The notes under the pieces are model-generated. The model was not told the origin of the DNA, searched no databases, and was given only the letters and a program-made list of their open reading frames with translations. A DNA stretch of 64,000 nucleotides from Nematostella vectensis (Eukaryota; Cnidaria; Anthozoa; Actiniaria; Edwardsiidae): contig NC_064034.1 in NCBI RefSeq assembly GCF_932526225.1, forward strand, positions 684,501-748,500. Reading direction: 5' to 3'. Position numbers and translations under genes: made by a program. Below, piece by piece: positions 24,201 through 34,100 of this stretch. Position 1 is the stretch's first letter. Each line of letters opens with the position of its first letter.

Positions 24201-26552
24201 AACGAGACACCCAACCTAAGGTAACGAGACACCCAACCCAAAGTAACGAGACACCCTATCCAAGGTCGTAAACATAAACAGCATCTATAAGAAGCGGTTG
24301 CCTTTTTTTAGAATGCAATAAAAAAGAATGATATAAAAAGGTGAGAAAATTATTGAGCGCAAAAATATCCATGTTCACAACAAATGATAGGAATACAATA
24401 TTTACAATATGTCAAAGAACTATCCCTCTGATGTTCTGCGCGTATCTCATTGTAGCACCCTCACGGGAGGTAAAGCTTAGTTTATGTTTTCCTCTGTAGC
24501 ACGTGGCAGGTGTTTCTGCTGAATGCGGTTCTTATTGGCGCATGTGTCTTGTTCGCAAGGTTCTACCCGCACGTGGGCAATATCATCAGGTGAGCTCCAA
24601 GCTAAATGCAGCTTTTTGCCCGCATAACCTGCAGTAACTGGCAGGTTACACACGGGATATAGGCAGCAGCAGGGTTACACATGGGATATAGGCAGCAGCA
24701 GGGTTACACACGGGATATAGGCAGCAGCAGGGTTACACAAGGGATATAGGCAGCAGCAGGGTTACACATGGGATAGAGGCAGTACCAGGGTTACACATGG
24801 GATATAGGCAGCAGCAGGGTTACACATGGGATATAGGCAGCAGCAGGGTTACACATGGGATAGAGGCAGTACCAGGGTTACACATGGGATATAGGCAGCA
24901 GCAGGGTTACACACGGGATATAGGCAGCAGCAGGGTTACACAAGGGATATAGGCAGCAGCAGGGTTACACACGGGATATAGGCAGCAGCAGGGTTACACA
25001 CGGGATATAGGCAGCAGCAGGGTTACACACGGGATATAGGCAGCAGCAGGGTTACACATGGGATAGAGGCAGTACCAGGGTTACACACGGGATATAGGCA
25101 GCAGCAGGGTTACACACGGGATATAGGCAGCAGCAGGGTTACACACGGGATATAGGCAGCAGCAGGGTTACACACGGGATATAGGCAGCAGCAGGGTTAC
25201 ACATGGGATATAGGCAGCAGCAGGGTTACACATGGGATATAGGCAGCAGCAGGGTTACACATGGGATATAGGCAGCAGCAGGGTTACACATGGGATATAG
25301 GCAGCAGCAGGGTTACACAAGGGATATAGGCAGTAGCAGGGTTACACACGGGATATAGGCAGCAGCAGGGTTACACGTGGGATATAGGCAGCAGCAGGGT
25401 TACACGTGGGATATAGGCAGCAGCAGGGTTACACATGGGATATAGGCAGCAGCAGGGTTACACATGGGATATAGGCAGCAGCAGGGTTACACATGGGATA
25501 GAGGCAGTACCAGGGTTACACATGGGATATAGGCAGCAGCAGGGTTACACACGGGATATAGGCAGCAGCAGGGTTACACACGGGATATAGGCAGCAGCAG
25601 GGTTACACACGGGATATAGGCAGCAGCAGGGTTACACATGGGATATAGGCAGCAGCAGGGTTACACATGGGATATAGGCAGCAGCAGGGTTACACATGGG
25701 ATATAGGCAGTAGCAGGGTTACACACGGGATATAGGCAGCAGCAGGGTTACACATGGGATATAGGCAGCAGCAGGGTTACACATGGGATATAGGCAGCAG
25801 CAGGGTTACACATGGGATAGAGGCAGCAACAGGGTTACACATGGGATATAGGCAGCAGCAGGGTTACACATGGGATATAGGCAGCAGCAGGGTTACACAT
25901 GGGATATAGGCAGCAGCAGGGTTACACGTGGGATATAGGCAGCAGCAGGGTTACACGTGGGATATAGGCAGCAGCAGGGTTACACATGGGATAGAGGCAG
26001 CAACAGGGTTACACATGGGATATAGGCAGCAGCAGGGTTACACGTGGGATATAGGCAGCAGCAGGGTTACACGTGGGATATAGGCAGCAGCAGGGTTACA
26101 CGTGGGATATAGGCAGGAGCAGGGTTACACATGGGAGATAGGCAGCAGCAGGGTTACACGTGGGATAGAGGCAGCAGCAGGGTTACACACGGGATGTAGG
26201 CAGCAGCAGGGTTACACATGGGATATAGGCAGTAACAGGGTTACACACGGGATATAGGCAGCAAAGCAATGCGTTGCGCATTATTTATTTCCAATATCAA
26301 TAAATTGATTATAATTGGTTTCTATTAATTGGTATTGATTGCTTTTGATTTAAATTGATACAAGGTATCTTTTGTTTCAGGTACTCGGGCTCCATCAGTG
26401 GTTTGGTGTATATCTTCACGTTGCCGTGCCTTGTTCACATGTATGCCCTACACAAAAAGAACCAGCTATCCTGGCCTTCAGCAATCTTTCACTCCACTAT
26501 TGTACTTCTAGGAGTCCTGAACCTTGTCTCGCAATTCCTTATATCTGTGTAA
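15217..26552 (+). CDS. SLC38A9: SLC38A9-like lysosomal amino-acid transporter/arginine sensor, complete
   Basis: Fourteen exons: 15217-15395, 16411-16600, 18686-18771, 18886-18949, 19318-19411, 19722-19889, 20240-20284, 20384-20563, 21018-21104, 21199-21305, 22490-22594, 22818-22966, 24500-24589 and 26381-26552. Borders are GT-AG with consistent phase and total 571 aa, near the human 561. The protein is an 11-TM AAAP-family transporter of the lysosome that, in vertebrates, signals arginine to Rag/Ragulator-mTORC1. The cytosolic N-terminus keeps HRYKYISKLSG and PDHMLPVE, the region that binds Rag-Ragulator in the human protein. TM1 has FAIWNTMMGTSLLSMPWALS. Later blocks are WVLMSNFLFNSGKFI, LTGTLTLAFFIHNCI, FLDNMPANDIMTFGARIGLF and YSGSISGLVYIF. 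The loop after TM3 has an N-glycosylation site (NNTS). Introns after exons 6, 10 and 12 start with copies of the exon end. Confidence 0.95.
16258..16376. repeat. CAC/CAT trinucleotide tract before exon 2
   Basis: An interrupted (CAC)(CAT) microsatellite immediately precedes the branch/polypyrimidine region of the acceptor at 16410 in SLC38A9 intron 1. It creates open frames (Pro/Ser-rich on +, Asp/Gly-rich on -) that are not genes. The exon starts after it, at ttgtttgcag|t. Confidence 0.9.
16675..18262. repeat. 45-bp minisatellite in SLC38A9 intron 2, about 36 units
   Basis: Unit core aagaagtctgcttttagttt with gtaaccatcgccaat. A truncated form lacking the agtttaagccacacag part recurs at intervals. 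Because 45 is a multiple of three, it gives long open frames on the minus strand (VTVWLKLKADFLLAM repeated). These are artefacts of the period. The unit is unrelated to the neighbouring exon ends. Confidence 0.95.
18263..18525. repeat. Short degenerate tandem repeat, about 45-50 bp, 5 copies
   Basis: Repeated actagtgtttttgtagctca plus tggtgtaaataattttctaag between the 45-bp array and SLC38A9 exon 3. Copies are degenerate and intronic. Confidence 0.8.
19100..19305. repeat. Degenerate repeat before SLC38A9 exon 5
   Basis: About six imperfect copies of gtgtcttgacattaactgaa, some joined to ttgttagcttgctgtc. It ends close to the acceptor tatttcag at 19310-19317. Confidence 0.7.
19841..19973. repeat. 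Two-copy duplication of SLC38A9 exon 6 end with donor
   Basis: The last 49 bases of exon 6 plus 16 intronic bases (19841-19905) are repeated at 19906-19973 with a few changes. The core ctttcttttcaactctggaa is identical in both. The second copy carries catg|gtattt in place of catg|gtatgt, so it is a weaker duplicate donor. Reading through the first donor meets a TAA within the first intron bases. Confidence 0.92.
21271..21356. repeat. Two-copy duplication of SLC38A9 exon 10 end with donor
   Basis: Exon end caattctaagccaccagaaa ... ataat|gtaagc (21271-21310) is followed at 21311-21356 by caattctaattttaagccat ... ataat|gtaagt. The second donor (GT at 21352) matches the consensus slightly better than the annotated one. 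Using it would add an in-frame TAA just before the donor, so the proximal donor is the coding one. Confidence 0.88.
21430..22312. repeat. Minisatellite of about 18-20 bp in SLC38A9 intron 10
   Basis: Unit caccatcatgtaacaccac with variants (gtgacacc, aacaaacacc, caggcacc). Blocks of variants recur in the same order, indicating higher-order duplication. No coding content. Confidence 0.93.
22364..22427 (+). pseudogene. Decayed copy of the start of SLC38A9 exon 11
   Basis: Bases 22364-22427 (gcgtgagacttaagtatcgc ... ttggagccttgta) repeat the first 60-odd bases of exon 11 (22490 onward) 126 bp upstream, with about 15% differences. A degraded acceptor precedes it (gttttactgcatcaag). It is the only acceptor-side exon duplication in the window. 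Confidence 0.85.
22957..24265. repeat. 22-bp minisatellite seeded by SLC38A9 exon 12 end plus donor, about 59 copies
   Basis: The real junction is cctacccaag|gtaacgagacac. The array is this unit, cctacccaaggtaacgagac plus ac, repeated with variants (ccatatccaag, acttaacccaag). Nearly every unit keeps aaggtaa. The exon reads Ser-Pro-Tyr-Pro and then AG|C (Ser) across the intron, which fixes the true donor at 22967. Extending through any later donor would give CCA AGG TAA, an immediate stop. Confidence 0.96.
24640..26270. repeat. 29-bp minisatellite in the last SLC38A9 intron, about 56 copies
   Basis: Unit core gggatataggcagcagcagg plus gttacacat, with spacing of 29. Variants (gatagaggcagtacc, cacgtggg) occur in clusters. 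It begins about 50 bp after the donor at 24590 and is not exon-derived. It includes CAG-rich and GT-containing cores. Confidence 0.95.
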
Positions 26553-27430
26553 TGCATCAAAAACAGAATCTACGAAAGTTCTAACTGTTTTTTGTGACCA
26601 AGGGAATTTATTTTCTGTGTTTATGTCACAGTGGTACAGTATAGCAGGACTTTGCCTTGTAAGCTGTCTATGTAAAAAGTTAAAATTAATAGTGGTCGAT
26701 AATTTATTTTTAAAAATTGCACAGAGAAGATATAATTTAAGAGCGTATTGAATTTTATAAAGAATATACACAAAAACATATCCTTCTTGTTGTCTGCTGT
26801 GCTATCACATCATCACCCCAATTTAATATAAGATGCAACCACCAACCTCAGCATTACTTGAAACCTCAGACTTTTTAATTCTCTTTATTTTAATACAGTG
26901 TTTTAACTACCAAATGTAGCTTATGGGTATAAATAATTTACAAGTATCCTTTTCATAGTATTTCAATATTGCAAAGTTTTGTAGCTTTATTCGTCTCCCT
27001 TCTATTCATCACCATTCCTCTATGTTTGACCTCCCATTTCATTGAGAGTTCGCTAGAATGCTATAGGCCTAGTAACAACACTATTAATTGCCATTGATTC
27101 CCTCCAACCCCGATTCTGATTCAAGTAACCTATTAGCCATGTTCAAGGCTCTGGGTAATGCCTCCACACTGATAAAAAAAAAACATCTCACATTAAAGTA
27201 TTACTTGGGTCTTGGTGTCGTAGCAAGGGTTGAAGAGAGAGTGGTTGCAATAGTAGTTACGAAAGTAGAAGTGGTGGTAGTTATGGGGCTCTCTGGTGGT
27301 CCATGGAAAAAGTACAGCTGCAAAAAAGGGATCAACATAAGATGTCCATTTTGAGAGATAAAGAGTTCGAATCTATGTATTGTACATGATATAAAATAAA
27401 ATAAAAACAAGAAATAAAATAAAGCTGAAA
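26553..27430 (+). other. SLC38A9 3' flank with polyadenylation signals
   Basis: Non-coding AT-rich sequence follows the stop. A cluster of AATAAA/ATAAAA signals at 27395-27425 is the likely 3' end. A pseudo-open frame around 27200-27350 has no recognisable protein character. Confidence 0.5.
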
Positions 27431-27669
27431 TGAAGGATTTCTATAGTAGCTGTGTGTTCTGTGCAGTGTTGATATACAGTATTTGTGTTGCAATTATACC
27501 GCAGTGTGACACGCTCTTCGGGGGCCACCAAGACAGAGAAAGTCAGCCATTTGGCATGCGAGATTTACTGTTTGGATTGACATGGACTTGATAACCAAGG
27601 GGAATCTGATGAGCACTAAGCATATTTTTCCATGCTGGTTTGCAAGTGACAATGATGACAGTCAGACGG

Positions 27670-28115
27670 TGTGTTTCGCGTATCCTTATTGGCTTACTCC
27701 ACAAAACTCGAGGTGGCACGGTAGCGCGCATCTTATCAGATAGTACGTTTCGCGTATCCTTATTGGCTTACTCCACAAAACTCGAGGTGGCACGGTAGCG
27801 CGCATCTAATCAGATAGTACGTTTCGCGCATCCTTATTGGCTTACTTCACAAAACTGTAGAGGTGGCACGATAGCGCGCGTCTTATCAGATAGTACGTTT
27901 CGCGCATCCTTATTGGCTTACTCCACAAAACTGTCGAGGTGGCAACGGTAGCGCGCGTCGTATTAGATAGTACGTTTCGCGCATCCTTATTGGCCTACTT
28001 CACAAAACTGTGAAGGTGGCCACGGTAGCGCGCGTCGTATCAGATAAAACAATTCGCCCATCCTTACTGGCTTACTTCACAAAACTGTCAAGGTGGTCAC
28101 GCTGTCGCGCGTCGC
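27670..28115. repeat. About 75-bp repeat seeded at the YIPF stop codon, 6 copies
   Basis: Forward-strand copies such as cgcgcatccttattggctta plus cttcacaaaactgt and gaggtggcacggtagcgcgc recur every 74-78 bp. The copy nearest the gene is the real end of the last YIPF coding exon, whose stop (TTA on the + strand) lies at 28072-28074. The repeat thus contains the last coding codons, the stop and the first 3' UTR bases, copied downstream into the 3' UTR. Confidence 0.88.
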
Positions 28116-31100
28116 ACTGTAACAGTACCTTAAAGCCGATGGCCAGTAGCCCATGGAGAAGAAAAATCAGCAGCATTATGACCAGTGACACCTGTTGAAG
28201 GGCAAAGTCGCATATGGTGACTGGTTTTCTAGCATCCCATTGTGGCAAACACAGAAAGTACTTAATATCCCCACAATAACCACACATATCTAGGCCTGTA
28301 TATGCCGCCAGCATGTTGTTGTTGTTGTTTTAAATGCGTATTATAACTAGATAATTGCCTAAAAGAATAATAAATTACAAGCATGCACTTGCAGAAAAAA
28401 AGTAACAAGTCAAAGCATTGTTATGGATTTTACTATTTTTTGTATTTACGGTGAGGACAAAAAGCGAGCTATGCTGAACATCTTTAACCAATCAGATTCG
28501 GCTTAAACAACGTAAACATTTTGAAAAAAAGTGTTCAGCCAATGAGAAACGCCGGACGTTGTTTATTTGATCTCGTACGTGTAGTCGACCGTGGGAAATA
28601 CGGGCCCGTGCGGCAAGATTACTTTAGAGTTTTGCCTATTTTTCATTCACATTACACAAAAATATACCTCCTTAGTTCTGCCGGATAATTCATAGCACAG
28701 CGTGTATATCGAAAGTAGTCCCTCTCATAAAGTTTTCTTTTCTATTTTTATCTGTCCATTGAGCGTGGGAACACCTTAACCTGATTGGCTGGAAACTTTT
28801 TTTTTTCAAAATGTTTAAGGTGTTCAAGCCGAATATGATTGGTCAAAGTTGTTCAGCATGGCCGGCTTTTATTGTCGTCACTGTAATTCTATCTAATTTC
28901 AAATAGTTTACAAAAGATGGAAAATCCACATTCATAGAAATTTGAACAGTGCAAACAGATTTATTACATAAACTTTACCTTTTTGTCATCATCTTCCACT
29001 GCTGGCCAAAACGTCAACAACAGGACTGAGCCTAAAACCGAAAACACATGCATAAGGCTCAGACAATATTCTGTATCATAAACACATGTATAAGACTCGG
29101 ACAATGTTCTGTATGATAAACACGTGTATAAGGCTCAGACAATGTTCTGTATCATAAACACATTAAGACTCGGACAATGTTCTGTATGATAAACACACGT
29201 ATAACGCTCAGACAATGTTCTGTATCATAAACACATGTATAAGACTCGGCAATGTTCTGCATCTTGTATAACATTCAGAATGTTCTGTATGATAAACACA
29301 ATTATAACATTCAGATGATGTTCTGTAAGATAAACACATTTATAACATTCAGGCAATGTTCTGTATGAGAAACTCATGTATAAGATTCGCACAACGTTCT
29401 TTTTGATAAATATGTATAAGACTCAGACAATGGTCTGTATGATTTAGTAAAGTGAGCTTTACTAAATATTATACATACCTGATAATACCATTCCAATCAA
29501 TACAAAAATCCATCTCAGCCACTCCACAGGTATCACCCACAGAAACTAGAGTAACAATTAAAATGTTAACATCATTTCTAGCGAGACGTTTTATGGGGGA
29601 TGAGGATCTGACAAAAACATGGTAAAATGGTTTATTATAGTTATAAATAGTAATAATAAAAATAATGATAATGACAGTGACACTGATAGTAATAGTAATA
29701 GTAATGGTAATGGTAATGGTAATGGTAGTGGTAGTGGTAGTGGTAATGGTAATGGTAGTGGTAGTGGTAGTGGTAGTGGAAATGGTAATGGTAATGGTAA
29801 TGGTAATGGTAGTGGTAATGGTAGTGGTAGTGGTAGTGGTAGTGTTAGTGTTAGTGTTAGTGTTAGTGGTAGTGGTAGTGGTAATGGTAATGGTAACAGT
29901 AATAGTAATAACCGATATAGGTATGTACTGTAGGTAGACAGTTACCAGTATAGGTATGTAGGTAGACATTTACCGATATAGGTATGTAGATAGACAGTTA
30001 CCGATATAGGTATGTAGATAGACAGTTACCGATATAGGTATGTAGGTAGACAGTTACCGATATAGGTATGTGGATAGACAGTTACCGATATAGGTATGTA
30101 GATAGACAGTTACCGATATAGGTATGTAGATAGACAGTTACCGATATAGGAATGTAGATAGACAGTTACCGATATAGGTATGTAGATAGCTACCAGTATA
30201 GGTAAGTAGATAGACAGTTACCGATATAGGTATGTAGGTAGACAGTTACCAATATAGTTATGTACTGTAGGTAGACAGTTACCAGTATAGGTATGTAGGT
30301 AGACAGTTACCGATATAGGTATGTAGATAGACAGTTACCGATATAGGTATGTAGGTAGACAGTTACCGATATAGGTATGTAGATAGACAGTTACCGATAT
30401 AGGTATGTAGATAGACAGTTACCGATATAGGTATGTAGATAGACAGTTACCGATATAGGTATGTAGGTAGACAGTTACCGATATAGGTATGTAGATAGAC
30501 AGTTACCGATATAGGTATGTAGATAGACAGTTACCAATATAGTTATGTACTGTAGGTAGACAGTTACCAGTATAGGTATGTAGGTAGACAGTTACCGATA
30601 TAGGTATGTAGGTAGACAGTTACCGATATAGGTATGTAGATAGACAGTTACCGATATAGGTATGTAGGTAGACAGTTACCAGTATAGGTATGTAGGTAGA
30701 CAGTTACCGATATAGGTATGTAGATAGACAGTTACCGATATAGGTATGTAGGTAGACAGTTACCGATATAGGTATGTAGATAGACAGTTACCGATATAGG
30801 TATGTAGATAGACAGTTACCAATATAGTTATGTACTGTAGGTAGACAGTTACCAGTATAGGTATGTAGGTAGACAGTTACCGATATAGGTATGTAGGTAG
30901 ACAGTTACCGATATAGGTATGTAGGTAGACAGTTACCGATATAGGTATGTAGATAGACAGTTACCGATATAGGTATGTAGATAGACAGGGAGTATCCATA
31001 GACACAAAGGATTTCCAAGAAGGAGTACCCAGCATTGCTCTTCCTCCACAAAAGCAGCCCCCACAGTCCTGTCGGCACCAGGAATGCATATGCATAGATA

Positions 31101-34100
31101 GCTGCAGCAGCTAGAGTAACTAGATAAAAAATGAAAGTCATATTTGTGTGACAAAAAGGGCGGTTATAGGATACCTATTAACAAGTGTCCCAGGCTAGAG
31201 TCCAAGTGCCGTGGGACAATGAACCTCCATGAACGTACAAACACAGCCTATAGTGTATAAAGCTGCTGCAGCTACTCACCAGACAATAGGGGAAGAAGTA
31301 CGCCTCTGATCAGATAAAATCCTTACCTTTGTGGAAATCGTAGACCCACTCATGGTCTCCAGTGTGGACCAGGTAACTGGCCAGATTACCAGCTATGGCA
31401 GTAGTAAACACCAGTGTTGCACAAACCCAGAAAGGTCCTGTAAAAATTACAAATGTAGATGTGTATTTAGGTATTCTGATATTAAGGTTGTCTCTACATA
31501 GTGTCCTTTTACACTTAAACCAAACAATAATCACATTTACCCTTGGAAACATATTACATTATACAATATATGCTTCTCAGGGGAAGACAGAAGGGAGCAC
31601 ACTGTATTTTATAATTTTTGTTCTAGAGGGGGTGGGAATTTACAGTAGAACTAATATGGGTGTATGGTATCAAATATTTTTCTTGTAGGTGACCTTTCCA
31701 TATAGATCTGGGTTTGGTCTTAAGATATGTGACCTTACCATATAAATCTGGGTTTGATGTAATATGTTATGTAGACTTTACCATATAGATCTGGGTTTGG
31801 TGTAAAACATTATGTAGACTTTACCATATAGATCTGGGTTTGGTGTAATACATTATGTAGACCTTACCATATAGATCTGGGTTTGGTTAATACATTATGT
31901 AGACCTTACCATATAGATCCGGGTTTGGTGTAAAATGTTATGTAGACTTTACCATATAGATCTGAGTTTGGTGTAATACATTATGTAGACTTTACCATAT
32001 AGATCTGAGTTTGGTGTAATACATTATGTAGACCTTACAATATAGATCTGGGTTTGGTGTAATACATTATGTAGACCTTACCAAATAGACCTGAGTTTGG
32101 TGTAATACATTATGTAGACCTTACCATATAGACCTGAGTTTGGTGTAATATGTTATGTAGACTTTACCATATAGATCTGGGTTTGGTGTAAAACATTATG
32201 TAGACTTTACCATATAAATCTGAGTTTGGTGTAATACATTATGTAGACCTTACCATATAGATCTGGGTTTGGTTAATACATTATGTAGACCTTACCATAT
32301 AGATCTGAGTTTGGTGTAATATGTTATGTATATCCTACCATATAGATCGGTTTTGGTGTAATATGTTATGTAGACCTTACCATATAGATCTGGGTTTGGT
32401 GTAATACATTATGTAGACCTTACCATATAGATCTGGGTTTGGTGTAATATGTTATGTATATCCTACCATATAGATCTGGGTTTGGTGTAAAACATTATGT
32501 AGACCTTACCATATAGATCTGGGTTTGGTTAAAACATTATGTAGACCTTACCATATAGATCTGGGTTTGGTGTAATACATTATGTAGATCTTACCATATA
32601 GATCTGGGTTGGGTCTTATGTGTGATATCAGGAAGTTTCTCTTATATGCAGGGACCATTGATCCAAGGATTCTGTGTCCAACCTAAAACAAGATGGCATG
32701 TCAAAGGCCAGATCCAAGCCCAGTTATACACCCTTTACAACTACAAGGAAAGACTGGCTGTTTTGACAGACGTTTTTTGTACAGTATAAGCACCAGAAAA
32801 GTATCAACATCAAAGAATGCCTGATAAATACCATAGGTATCAACATCAAGGAATACCACAGGTAGCCCAGGCTCATGGCGAGTGTAGGTTTATTACAGTT
32901 TGTATGAGCGTACAGAGTTTGTATGAGCGAACCAAGTTTGTATGAGCGAATAAATCTTGTTGAAATAAATATGCTGATTTGAAAATAAAACAGTAGCTTG
33001 ACGTTGCTGCTACTGAAACCCGCCATTATTTGCCATTTTAAGCTGTTTTAGCCGCTGCATATTTTTCCTGTCGCCTTCTGTATATAAAATAGACATAAAA
33101 CATCAAAGAATGCCTGATAAATACCTGATAAGTGTCAACATCAAAGAATGCCTGATAAATACCTGATAAGTGTCAACATCTAAGAATTCCTGGTAAATAC
33201 CTGATAAGTGTCAACATCAAAGAATGCCTGATAAATACCTGATAAGTGTCAACAACAAAGAATGCCTGATAAATACCTGATAAGTGTCAACATCAAAGAA
33301 TGCCTGGTAAATACCTGATAAGTGTCAACATCAAAGAATGCCTGATAAATACCTGATAAGTGTCAACATCAAAGAATGCCTGATAAATACCTGATAAGTG
33401 TCAACATCGAAGAATGCCTGATAAATACCTGATAAGTGTCAACATCAAAGAATGTCTGATAAATACCTGATAAGTGTCAACATCAAAGAATGCCTGATAA
33501 ATACATGATAAGTGTCAACATCAAAGAATGCCTGATAAATACCTGATGAGTTTCAACATCAAAGAATGCCTGATAAATACCTGATAAGTGTCAACATCTA
33601 AGAATTCCTGGTAAATACCTGATAAGTGTCAACATCAAAGAATGCCTGGTAAATACCTGATAAGTGTCAACATCAAAGAATGCCTGATAAATACCTGATA
33701 AGTGTCAACATCAAAGAATGCCTGATAAATACCTGATAAGTGTCAACATCAAAGAATGCCTGATAAATACCTGATAAGTGTCAACATCAAAGAATGCCTG
33801 ATAAATACCTGATAAGTGTCAACATCTAAGAATTCCTGGTAAATACCTGATAAGTGTCAACATCAAAGAATTCCTGGTAAATACCTGATAAGTGTCAACA
33901 TCAAAGAATGCCTGATAAATACCTGATAAGTGTCAACATCAAAGAATGCCTGATAAATACCTGATAAGTGTAAACATCTAAGAATTCCTGGTAAATACCT
34001 GATAAGTGTCAACATCAAAGAATTCCTGGTAAATACCTGATAAGTGTCAACATCAAAGAATGCCTGATAAATACCTGATAAGTGTCAACATCAAAGAATG

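Noticed and set aside
29469-29969. 166-codon minus-strand frame
   Set aside because: Mostly a Thr/Ile microsatellite translation. Only bases 29479-29545 are a real exon, and in a different frame.
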